Below are positions 32,437 to 40,075 of a stretch of 64,000 nucleotides of DNA, piece after piece. The DNA is from PALSA-1355 sp031400775 (GTDB lineage Bacteria > Planctomycetota > Planctomycetia > Pirellulales > PALSA-1355), in the NCBI GenBank assembly GCA_031400775.1, contig JANNQN010000055.1:9356-73355 (forward strand). Reading direction: 5' to 3'. Each line of letters starts with the position of its first letter. The stretch's first letter is position 1. The notes under the pieces were generated by a model. The model searched no databases. It was given only the letters and a program-made list of their open reading frames with translations, and was not told the origin of the DNA. The position numbers and the translations under genes were made by a program.

Positions 32437-34614
32437 CTACTTGATAAACAACATTTCACGGTAGGTGGGCAGCGGCCACAGGTCGTCGGCGACAATGCCT
32501 TCGAGCTTGTCGGCTACTTCGCGGACGGCTTTCATCGCGGGGATGACGTCGTGCTGGAAGTGCTTCGCCTCGGCCATCAGATCGCCGCCGCCGTGATGGC
32601 TCGTAACTGCCTCAAGGCCAGCGATGCTCTTCTCCAAGTCGGCGACCAATTGAGTGACCGTTTGCAAGGTCCCGATATGGACGTTTCCGCCCAGGGCCGT
32701 CTTGAGCGAAGCGGCTGTGGCGGCCAATTCACCCTGGTAGCGATAGGCGGCTGGCAAGATCATCGTTTTGGCGATGTTGAGCGCCGCGGCGCTTTCGGTG
32801 TTGATGTCCTTGCAATACCGCTCCATGTAGATGTCGTAGCGGCTGTGTGCCTCGCGTTCGCTGAGCACGCCGTACTTTTCGAATACGGCCAGGTTCTTCT
32901 TGGCAATCAATGCCGGCAAGGCCTCGATCGTGTTTTTCAAGTTCGGCAATCCGCGCTTCGAAGCTTCCTGGTGCCACTCCTCCGTGTAATTGTCACCGTT
33001 GAAGATGATTCCCTTGTGCTCCTTGATGACGTCTTGCACCACCTTTTGCACGGCCGCATTGAGCTTGGCCGGATCGCCGCCCGTGGCCTTTTCCAATTGC
33101 GTGGCGACCTCGTCCAGGCTCTCGGCCACGATCGTGTTGAGCACCACCAGCGGCCCGGCGATGGATTGGCTCGAGCCCACGGCGCGGAACTCGAACTTGT
33201 TCCCCGTGAAGGCAAACGGGCTCGTGCGGTTGCGATCGCCCGCATGCTTGGGCAGGGGTGGTAACGTGTCGACGCCGATCGTCAGGGTACCGGCCCGCTT
33301 CGAATTCGTGGCCCCTCCCTTTTCGATTTGCTCGAAGACGTCGGTCAACTGGTCGCCCAGGAAGATCGAGATGATCGCCGGCGGAGCTTCGTTGGCGCCC
33401 AGACGGTGATCGTTACCGCTGTGGGCGACGGTGACGCGCAACAAGTCGGCGTGCATATGGACCGCGCGGATCACGGCCGCGCAGAACACCAGGAACTGGG
33501 CGTTCTCGTGCGGATTGTCCCCCGGCTCCAGCAAGTTGCCCACCGAGCACCCCATCGACCAGTTGACGTGTTTGCCCGAGCCGTTGATGCCAGCGAAAGG
33601 TTTCTCGTGCAACAGGCACGACATGCCATACTTCTGCGCCACGCGCTGCAAGGTGATCATGATCAATTGCTGATGATCGGTGGCTACGTTCGCATTCTCG
33701 TAGACCGGCGCCAGTTCGTATTGCGCGGGCGCGACTTCGTTGTGACGCGTCTTGACCGGGACGCCCAGTTTGTAGAGCTCGCGCTCGGTCTCGAGCATGC
33801 AAGCCAGGACACGCTCCGGAATCGCGCCGAAGTAATGATCCTCGAACTCCTGGCCCTTGGGCGGCTTGGCGCCGTACAAGGTTCGGCCGCAGGTGATGAG
33901 ATCTGGCCGCGAGAAGAAGAAGTTGCGGTCGATCAGGAAATACTCCTGCTCGGGACCCGCCGTGGCCGTTACCGGGCTGGGGTTCATATGGCCGAACAAC
34001 TTCAAGATTCGCTGCGCCTGCTTGTTGAGGGCCTGCATCGAGCGCAGCACGGGCGTTTTCTTATCCAATGCCTCGCCGGTCCACGAACAGAAGGCCGTGG
34101 GGATGCACAGCGTCGTGCCGTTGGGATTCTCGAGAATGTAGGCCGGGCTGGTCGGGTCCCAGGCCGTGTATCCGCGGGCCTCGAACGTGGCGCGAATGCC
34201 CCCCGAGGGAAAACTGGACGCATCCGGCTCGCCTTGAATCAACTCCTTGCCCGAAAATTCGATCAACGCCCCGCCGTCTTCGCTCGGCGAGAGAAAGCTG
34301 TCGTGTTTTTCGGCGGTCAAACCGGTCAAAGGATAAAACACGTGCGCATAGTGGGTGGCGCCTTTCTCGATGGCCCAATCCTTCATGGCCGAGGCGACCG
34401 CGTCGGCAACGCTGCCATCGAGCTTCTCGCCCTGCTTGATCGTCCGCTGCAGCGCTTTGTAGGCGCTCTTCGGCAGGCGATCCTTCATGACTTTGTCGTT
34501 GAACACATTGCAGGCGAACAGGTTCGCCGAGGGCGTTTCCCGAAAGTTCAGGGCCTGCCCATTCGATTTGTAATTGGTGACTGCCGCGATGGCGTCCTGG
34601 CGTGCACTACTCAA
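32437..34614 (-). CDS. glnN: Glutamine synthetase type III
   Basis: This 725-residue enzyme matches the GSIII family, which does the same reaction as GlnA with an unrelated-size subunit (family about 700-730 residues). Hallmarks: YTAWDPTSPAYILENPNG, AGPEQEYFLIDRNFF, RHNEVAPAQYELAPVYENAN, LLHEKPFAGINGSGKHVNWSM, and HSGNDHRLGANEAPPAI. Start is TTG 34614 with AGGAG eight bases upstream; GTG a few codons later is possible. A terminator follows the stop. GSIII is found in planctomycetes, Bacteroidetes and cyanobacteria, often nitrogen-regulated. It sits 1.8 kb or so from glnA's region on the same strand. Confidence 0.97.
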   Translation of the reverse strand: MSSARQDAIAAVTNYKSNGQALNFRETPSANLFACNVFNDKVMKDRLPKSAYKALQRTIKQGEKLDGSVADAVASAMKDWAIEKGATHYAHVFYPLTGLTAEKHDSFLSPSEDGGALIEFSGKELIQGEPDASSFPSGGIRATFEARGYTAWDPTSPAYILENPNGTTLCIPTAFCSWTGEALDKKTPVLRSMQALNKQAQRILKLFGHMNPSPVTATAGPEQEYFLIDRNFFFSRPDLITCGRTLYGAKPPKGQEFEDHYFGAIPERVLACMLETERELYKLGVPVKTRHNEVAPAQYELAPVYENANVATDHQQLIMITLQRVAQKYGMSCLLHEKPFAGINGSGKHVNWSMGCSVGNLLEPGDNPHENAQFLVFCAAVIRAVHMHADLLRVTVAHSGNDHRLGANEAPPAIISIFLGDQLTDVFEQIEKGGATNSKRAGTLTIGVDTLPPLPKHAGDRNRTSPFAFTGNKFEFRAVGSSQSIAGPLVVLNTIVAESLDEVATQLEKATGGDPAKLNAAVQKVVQDVIKEHKGIIFNGDNYTEEWHQEASKRGLPNLKNTIEALPALIAKKNLAVFEKYGVLSEREAHSRYDIYMERYCKDINTESAAALNIAKTMILPAAYRYQGELAATAASLKTALGGNVHIGTLQTVTQLVADLEKSIAGLEAVTSHHGGGDLMAEAKHFQHDVIPAMKAVREVADKLEGIVADDLWPLPTYREMLFIK

Positions 34615-34906
34615 GGTCTCGACTCCTGCCTAAGAATGTGAGGGACTTTAGAATTCGCGCGCAGCGCGTCAGGGGGTCGGGTGTGCAAATCGTGCGCCGA
34701 CCGCTGGCAAGACCTGCTTGCTAAGCTCGGCGCGTTGGTATGTCCATGCTCGCAATGAGGTTACACTTGGCTAGCCTGCGGTGCGTTCAACCCCTCGAGG
34801 GCGAGTTGGCCGCTTAAAGACTATGCAGCCACACGCCGGCCATCAGTTTAGCGGCTGAATTTGTAAGCACAAGCAAATCCTGGCAGGGGGATAGGCCTGC
34901 TCCGTT

Positions 34907-37300
34907 TCACGATTGCACGACGGCCGGATCGACGATCGATTCGTCGTCAAAGCTCGCGAGCCGAACTCGGGACTCCGGCGGTCCACCGCCCCCCTGCCCT
35001 CGGCGCTCCAGGAGCGCCAGAAACGCCGGCACCAGAATGGGCCGCACCACGCAGGTATCCAGCATCACGCCCAGCGCCAGGGCGAAACCCAGCTCCAGCA
35101 TGCCGCGCAGGGTGCTGCTCATCATCGAGATGAACGTGCCTGCCATGATGATGCCGCAACTGGTGATGATGCCGCCGGTGCGCGCCACGGCCCGACGCAG
35201 CCCCTCGATCGGTCCTCGCAGGCGCTGCTCTTCCAGGACTCGCGTAACCAGGTAGATGTTGTAGTCTTCACCCACCGCGATCAGGATGACGAACAAGAAG
35301 ATGGGTACCTTCCAGTCCAGCCCGTGATAGGCCTCGCCGTACAGCCAGGAAAAATACACCTGCGTCAGGCCGATCGTGACAAAGTAGCTCAACAGCACCG
35401 ACAAGATCAGGTACATGCACACCAGCGGCCGCCGCAACAGCACGATCAACACCGCCAACACGGCCAGCACGACCAGTTTCTGAATCAGCCAGCGGTCGCT
35501 TTCGGTGACCTGCGCCAGATCGCGAATGCCGACGGTCGTGCCCACGTAGGCGAATTTCGTGCCCTGCCAGGGCGAGCCGGGTTCGTCGCGCAAGCCGTCG
35601 AGAAACCGCTCGACCCGATCGAGCGTCTGCAAGGCCTGGGGCGAAAAGGGCTCGTCGCGAAAGACCAGATCGAAACGCGCTACGTCGCCGGCCAACTCCG
35701 GCACCTGCGTCAAGAACCGGGACTTGGTGATCTTGTGCCGCCGGGCTGCCAACTTCTTCAGCCCGCTCGAACGAAACGGCTGAAAGTATCCCGGTGTATC
35801 GCCGGTCGGCTCCGACATGCTGCGCACGGAGGAAATGCCATCGAGTTCGTAGAATTGCTTGGTGAGCCGTCCGATTTCGCGCTCGCCGTCGGGCTGGTTG
35901 AAATGTGCATCCTGCTTGAGCGCCAAGACGGTGATCGGCGCCATCTCTCCGGCCGGAAAATGCCGCTTGGCCAGTTCGGCCCCTTGGACGCTCGGCGAGC
36001 TGGGCTCCAACTCGCTGAGAAAGTCGTACGTCAGCTCGACCGAAAGCCCTCGCCAGGCCATCGGCGCCAACAGCAACAGGCTGGCCACGAGAATTAAACC
36101 GGGATGCGAAGTGATGACGCGACTGGCCCACTCCCAGAAACGATTGGCGGGCCGCTCATCCGTCTCCTGCTGCTCGAGCGTGCCAGTCCGCCGGGCGCGA
36201 ACGCCAAATGGCCAGAACACGGCCCGTCCACTGGCGCGAAGCAGGGCAGGGGCCAAAGTCAAGCAGGCCAACAGCGTAATCGCCAGGCACACGGCGATGG
36301 CCGGCCCGCTGTTGCGAAACTTGCCGAAGTCGGCGAAGTACATCGTGCCCAAGCCGACAATCGTGGTCATGGCGCTGCCGACCAGCGCGCCGCCGACGCG
36401 TCCTACCGCTTCGGCCGCGGCCGTCGCCTGATCCAAGCCGCGCTCCAGTTCTTCTTTGTAGCGCGCGATCAGAAACAGGCAGAAATCCGTGCCGGCGCCA
36501 AACAAGATCACGACGATGAAGATTTTCGTGGTGGTAAAGACCTTGAAGTTCCACCATGAGAAACCGTCGACCTTCGAAACCTGCGTAGCCAGCGCCAAGA
36601 TGTCGATCGAAACGAACAACGACACGCCGATCGTCACCAGTGGAATCGATACCAACAGCGGAGCCCGATAAACGACCAACAAGATGATGATCACCAGGGC
36701 CACGGTGATCAGCTCGGTGCTCTTGATGCTCTCGGCCGCGGAGCGGAGCATGTCGCCCCCCACGGCGGCCGGACCGCTGATGCCGACATTCAAGCCCGCA
36801 GGAGCCTTCTCGCGCGACTTGGCCAGCAGTCGCTGCACTTCCTCGATCAAGACGATGTTGCCGGCGGCCATGAACTCGTTCTTGATTTGCAATAGCGTGA
36901 CCGCGGCCTGGCCGTTGGCGCTTACTCGGCTGGTGAGCTTGTCGCCGATGACGTCGGTGTTTCGATTGCGGACCTCGACGATCGGCAGTTCGCTTTGATG
37001 CTGACGGAACAGTTCAGCCAGCGAGTCGGACCAAAGCAGATCGGCCGGCGACAGCGGGCCGTCGGGCCGCTCGACCACGACCGCCATTTCGCTTTTGCTC
37101 AACTGCGCGGGAAAGGCTTGGTTCAGCAGCCGCTCGCCCTCGACGCTGGGGAGCGAGGCCGGAAGGTAGGCCAGATCGCCGTCGTGCGTGACGTCGTTCC
37201 AGCGCGGCGCGACGCGGTGAAGCCCCACCGCCAACAGCAACCAACAAACGACCACCAGGGCCCATCGTCGCGCAATCAATGCCCCCAGCCAGTCGAACAT
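34907..37300 (-). CDS. MMPL-family RND transporter
   Basis: The 797-residue protein starts at ATG 37300 (GGAAG eight bases upstream) with MFDWLGALIARRWALVVVCWLLLAVGLH, a short cytoplasmic lead and first membrane helix. Two repeats of one helix, a large periplasmic domain and a five-helix bundle are visible, as in the RND/MMPL superfamily (SMPdb-like lipid exporters of actinobacteria). Motifs include FGAGTDFCLFLIARYKEE and, in the second half, VGEDYNIYLVTRVLEEQ. Such pumps use the proton gradient to move lipids, hopanoids or drugs. Substrate unknown; no partner periplasmic protein adjoins it. Confidence 0.9.
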   Translation of the reverse strand: MFDWLGALIARRWALVVVCWLLLAVGLHRVAPRWNDVTHDGDLAYLPASLPSVEGERLLNQAFPAQLSKSEMAVVVERPDGPLSPADLLWSDSLAELFRQHQSELPIVEVRNRNTDVIGDKLTSRVSANGQAAVTLLQIKNEFMAAGNIVLIEEVQRLLAKSREKAPAGLNVGISGPAAVGGDMLRSAAESIKSTELITVALVIIILLVVYRAPLLVSIPLVTIGVSLFVSIDILALATQVSKVDGFSWWNFKVFTTTKIFIVVILFGAGTDFCLFLIARYKEELERGLDQATAAAEAVGRVGGALVGSAMTTIVGLGTMYFADFGKFRNSGPAIAVCLAITLLACLTLAPALLRASGRAVFWPFGVRARRTGTLEQQETDERPANRFWEWASRVITSHPGLILVASLLLLAPMAWRGLSVELTYDFLSELEPSSPSVQGAELAKRHFPAGEMAPITVLALKQDAHFNQPDGEREIGRLTKQFYELDGISSVRSMSEPTGDTPGYFQPFRSSGLKKLAARRHKITKSRFLTQVPELAGDVARFDLVFRDEPFSPQALQTLDRVERFLDGLRDEPGSPWQGTKFAYVGTTVGIRDLAQVTESDRWLIQKLVVLAVLAVLIVLLRRPLVCMYLILSVLLSYFVTIGLTQVYFSWLYGEAYHGLDWKVPIFLFVILIAVGEDYNIYLVTRVLEEQRLRGPIEGLRRAVARTGGIITSCGIIMAGTFISMMSSTLRGMLELGFALALGVMLDTCVVRPILVPAFLALLERRGQGGGGPPESRVRLASFDDESIVDPAVVQS

Positions 37301-37516
37301 GCACCGCACTTCCCGTGGATTCGTGAATTGCCGATGGCTCTGGTTCAAGAGAGCCCGCCCACGAATACAAATCCTAGCGGTTTGCGAAGGCAAATCCAAG
37401 CTGCCGGGTGCTGGCAAATGAGCGCGACGGGCCATCCTACTGGGAAACTACAAGACGGCGGCCACTCCTTGTCACGCAAATGTCGGATGATGCTTTGCGA
37501 TCCAGGCCTTAACATC

Positions 37517-37912
37517 TTAGTGAAGCGTCTTAGCCTCCTTGAGAAGCTCGGTTGCATCCGTCGCCGAGACAACTCCCTCTGAATCATAGGCCAGATCGTT
37601 TCGCTTGCGACGGCAGCGATCGAGGTAGTCGGCGGTCTTATTGACGGATGAGCCAAGGGCGAGCTTCAGGGCCTGGAAAGTCGCTTGATGAGCGCCCTGG
37701 CCCTTCACCCTGTAGCCCGCACACGCAACGGCCATTTTTGCGGCAAGGAGAGCGGCCTGATAGGCGATGGAAAAGCGATTATCCGCGGAGAGCTCTTTGA
37801 TCGCGGCGTCACCTAAGTTCCGCTCAATGGCTGCACGCAGGTCATCGAGCTCGGCTTTGCTCGTGACGTGCGGTTCGACGCGGCCTTGATTTTGCAAATT
37901 CTTCCAAGTCAT
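37517..37912 (-). CDS. HEPN-domain protein, likely toxin of an MNT/HEPN pair
   Basis: The 131-residue protein starts at ATG 37912, inside the 3' end of the nucleotidyltransferase gene (71-base overlap). It is helical throughout, with a HEPN layout: RFSIAYQAALLAAKMAVACAG, GAHQATFQAL, and CRRKRNDLAYDSEG, where the RNxxxxD/Y region replaces the classic Rx4-6H and resembles the SAV_6107-like HEPN group. HEPN proteins are often RNases that are neutralised by an adjacent MNT protein, which AMPylates them or blocks them. Order here is antitoxin-like gene first, toxin-like gene second. Function as toxin is inferred from pairing. Confidence 0.78.
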   Translation of the reverse strand: MTWKNLQNQGRVEPHVTSKAELDDLRAAIERNLGDAAIKELSADNRFSIAYQAALLAAKMAVACAGYRVKGQGAHQATFQALKLALGSSVNKTADYLDRCRRKRNDLAYDSEGVVSATDATELLKEAKTLH

Positions 37913-38486
37913 GTTCGGCGCCTGCAACGAAGATTTTCTCTTTTGCAAGCACTGACCGCAAGAAGTGATTTTTGCGTCCGAGCTTCTCGGCAAAATCGCT
38001 AGGGGAATAGACCGTCACATTGACAGGTCGACCCAGGCGACTCTCGGCTTTTGCGAGAGCAGGAGTGAGGCCGGAGAGCGTGGTTCGGCCGACGAGCAAC
38101 AAATCAACATCGCTCCCGGAGCGCTCTTCGCCCCTGGCGACTGAGCCATGGACGAAGGCGACCTTGATCGACTTCGAGTGTGGGCGGAGAACATCGCGGA
38201 GAACATCCACAAGCCCCACCGTCTTCGTCAATAGGCTCCGCAGCTCCGGCAACAGGGGGCATTCCGGGTTTGCCGCGAAATAAGCTCTGTTTCCCTCGGT
38301 CCACTTTTTGAGGATCCCCGCCTGGACAAGCGACGCTAGCGGCCGTTGCAGGGTTGAAGGCGTGCGAGTGAGGCGTCTTGCCAGGTCATGCAAGTACCAC
38401 GGCTTCTCCCGTTCCAGCAGCAGGGCGGTTAGTATCTCCTGGACGGACCTGGAGAGCAGGGGGTCGAGGGAGTTTCCTGTACGCAT
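37842..38486 (-). CDS. Winged-helix plus nucleotidyltransferase (MNT) protein, likely antitoxin
   Basis: The 214-residue protein has two parts. Residues about 10-85 look like an ArsR-type winged helix (SVQEILTALLLERE, WYLHDLARRLTRTPSTLQRPL, GILKKWTEGNRAYFAA). Residues about 95-190 are a minimal nucleotidyltransferase with GSVARGEERSGSDVDLLLVG (the GSx10DxD catalytic pattern), the MNT group whose members AMPylate HEPN toxins. ATG 38486 lacks a ribosome site; TTG 38507 is possible, and the region upstream has inverted repeats that may be its operator. It would bind the promoter itself and repress the pair, which is inference. Confidence 0.82.
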   Translation of the reverse strand: MRTGNSLDPLLSRSVQEILTALLLEREKPWYLHDLARRLTRTPSTLQRPLASLVQAGILKKWTEGNRAYFAANPECPLLPELRSLLTKTVGLVDVLRDVLRPHSKSIKVAFVHGSVARGEERSGSDVDLLLVGRTTLSGLTPALAKAESRLGRPVNVTVYSPSDFAEKLGRKNHFLRSVLAKEKIFVAGAEHDLEEFAKSRPRRTARHEQSRAR

Positions 38487-38516
38487 AATACGTAAGTATA
38501 GACGCAAAACGCGTAC
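38479..38516. promoter_or_regulatory. Inverted repeat over the start of the MNT gene, possible operator
   Basis: GTACGC (38479-38484) and GCGTAC (38511-38516) form an inverted repeat, extended to 7 bases (TGTACGC/GCGTACA, 38478-38517). The centre has a second small repeat ATAC-GTAA-GTAT (38488-38499). The first arm touches the ATG at 38486, so a repressor here would block expression. The winged helix encoded in the same gene is the natural candidate. Confidence 0.4.
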
Positions 38517-38592
38517 ATGTCAAACGTTTTCATTCAGCAGTCGGGGGGTGCCATGTAGGTCGAAGCTGGCAAAAGAGCAAAAGCACAAAGGG

Positions 38593-39612
38593 CTACTTGA
38601 ACCGCTTCCTTAGCACCCACATCACCGCACAAGCGAAGATCGCTAGCAGTGCGGAACTTGGCTCAGGGACGGTTGCCACGCGGAATCCAATACCGGCGTC
38701 CTCGCCCACCGGGAGGATGTCGAACCGGCGCGAGGACCGCAAGTCGCTCGCGATGCCGACCCACAAACCACCCCGCAAACCCCGACGCGAGCCGCTAATC
38801 AAGGCTTCGTTCCACTCAATTAAGTTGCCCCCTTGGTCCGAAGTGCCGTAGAAGCTCTCGCTCAACGGTCCGGCGCTGCCGACGGTCGTCAAGTTGCCAT
38901 TCTGGCTGTTCCAATCAGCGCCTGCGTTGTAGTTGGCGACGTTGGCCCCCGGATTGCTGATGTCGCCTACGCTGTTGGCGGTGGCGATCGTGGGCGCGTT
39001 GTTGCTGCGCGTGGGATAAAGCCAGTAATCGTCCGCATCGCCACCCTGCGCAGCCGGCTGATGGTGGGCCGCCTTGTACCACTCGTTTTCGCTGGTCAGA
39101 AACCACGTCGCGCCGCCGTTGCGAGTGATGCTCAGACCGTTGCTGGGCGTGGGCGTGCCGCCTAAGAGCGTGTACGCGCCAGTTTCCGTGTCGCCGGTCC
39201 CCTGCCCGTTGTGCAGCCAGTTGGCAAAGCGGATCGAATCGTACCAACTCACATGGTTCACGGGCTTGTCGCCCATATCGGTCGTCGCGGCGTAGGTAAA
39301 GCTGCCGCTGACGCCACTGCGCGTGATCCCGCCCCTACGTATTAACAAGGTGCCCATACTTGTGTTGTACAGGGCCAACGGATCGCTGGCGGCCTTGGCG
39401 TTCAAGAACTCGGAGTACTGGGCGTTGGTCACTTCCGACGTGCCGATGTTGTAGGCATAGCCGACGCCGCCGTACAAGTTCCCAGTTGATGGGTCGTTGG
39501 CGTTGCCCGCATTGCCGACGGGGACCGTGTCGATCGTGACGGCCGAAGTCGCCAGCGGCGCGACGAGGAACGTCGCACAGAGAAGAATTAGCGAACAGAG
39601 AATGCGGGTCAT
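38593..39612 (-). CDS. SUMF1-fold protein with PEP-CTERM sorting signal
   Basis: The 339-residue product has a signal peptide (about 1-23), then a formylglycine-generating-enzyme (SUMF1) domain: YNIGTSEVTNAQYSEFLNA, KPVNHVSWYDSIRFANWLH, FLTSENEWYKAAHH, GNLIEWNE and RRGLRGGLWVGI...GIGFRVA. The C terminus is the PEP-CTERM signal VPEPSSALLAIFACAVMW plus basic tail. True formylglycine enzymes need a copper-binding Cys pair; here there is no Cys between the signal peptide and the C-terminal helix, so it is likely a non-catalytic, sugar- or protein-binding version. No sulfatase gene adjoins it. Two inverted repeats lie upstream. Confidence 0.88.
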   Translation of the reverse strand: MTRILCSLILLCATFLVAPLATSAVTIDTVPVGNAGNANDPSTGNLYGGVGYAYNIGTSEVTNAQYSEFLNAKAASDPLALYNTSMGTLLIRRGGITRSGVSGSFTYAATTDMGDKPVNHVSWYDSIRFANWLHNGQGTGDTETGAYTLLGGTPTPSNGLSITRNGGATWFLTSENEWYKAAHHQPAAQGGDADDYWLYPTRSNNAPTIATANSVGDISNPGANVANYNAGADWNSQNGNLTTVGSAGPLSESFYGTSDQGGNLIEWNEALISGSRRGLRGGLWVGIASDLRSSRRFDILPVGEDAGIGFRVATVPEPSSALLAIFACAVMWVLRKRFK

Positions 39613-39661
39613 TAGCGGGCTCGTGAGGCTGTTGTCAGCGTCATCGTTTACAGGCCAGCAA

Positions 39662-39717
39662 AGAAACAGGGCGCTGGCGTTCCACCGGCAATGGCGGAGC
39701 GCAAGCGCCCTGTTTCT
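39662..39717. repeat. 56-base inverted repeat with 14-base perfect arms
   Basis: Arm 1 AGAAACAGGGCGCT (39662-39675) and arm 2 AGCGCCCTGTTTCT (39704-39717) are perfect reverse complements, separated by 28 bases that themselves hold a weaker hairpin (CCACC...). It could be a repetitive extragenic palindrome or a miniature element. There is no T run for a terminator. I see no second copy in the window. Confidence 0.6.
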
Positions 39718-39930
39718 GGGGAGAATCGAGTTGTGGTTGTCACTAGCGTGCTCCGTTTAGGTCGTCCCGGTGCGTCGTAGCGAGCGAAAGTTCACGCTTA
39801 GCATCGCGACCAGCCACCCGAGCGTCAAGTAATTTTGACCCGCCCGAAGAATTCTTGAGATTTCTGAGAATACCGGGACTCCGGTCGGTGGCCCGGTTCG
39901 TGAGACGCCCCGGCAGCTACGAGGTGTTCG

Positions 39931-39959
39931 GGGACAAGCGTGAAGCAGTAGCTTGTCCC
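39931..39959. repeat. Short inverted repeat, 9-base arms
   Basis: GGGACAAGC (39931-39939) pairs with GCTTGTCCC (39951-39959) across an 11-base loop. No T run follows on either strand, so it is not a standard terminator. It is near the larger inverted repeat, in the same gap. Confidence 0.5.
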
Positions 39960-40075
39960 TGAAAATGCCACCGCACGGTTTCCGCCAGAGTCTCGAAGGC
40001 ATAAGCGGACGAGCTTCGCGCAGGTCGCTATCACCAACAAGACGCGTTTCAGCCAACGGCGCCCCGGTGCGCGCC

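Larger units (their letters stand above)
39613..40075. other. Intergenic region with two inverted repeats
   Basis: The 463 bases between the SUMF1-fold gene and the S41 protease gene contain two inverted repeats (listed separately) and no gene I can support. The open frame at 39757-40119 on the minus strand has no family features and runs into the protease gene's 3' end. Confidence 0.6.

Noticed and set aside
34690..34712. Sigma-54-like TGCAAATCGTGCGCC upstream of glnN
   Set aside because: The distance between the -12 and -24 elements is two bases short, so it cannot work as a sigma-54 promoter.
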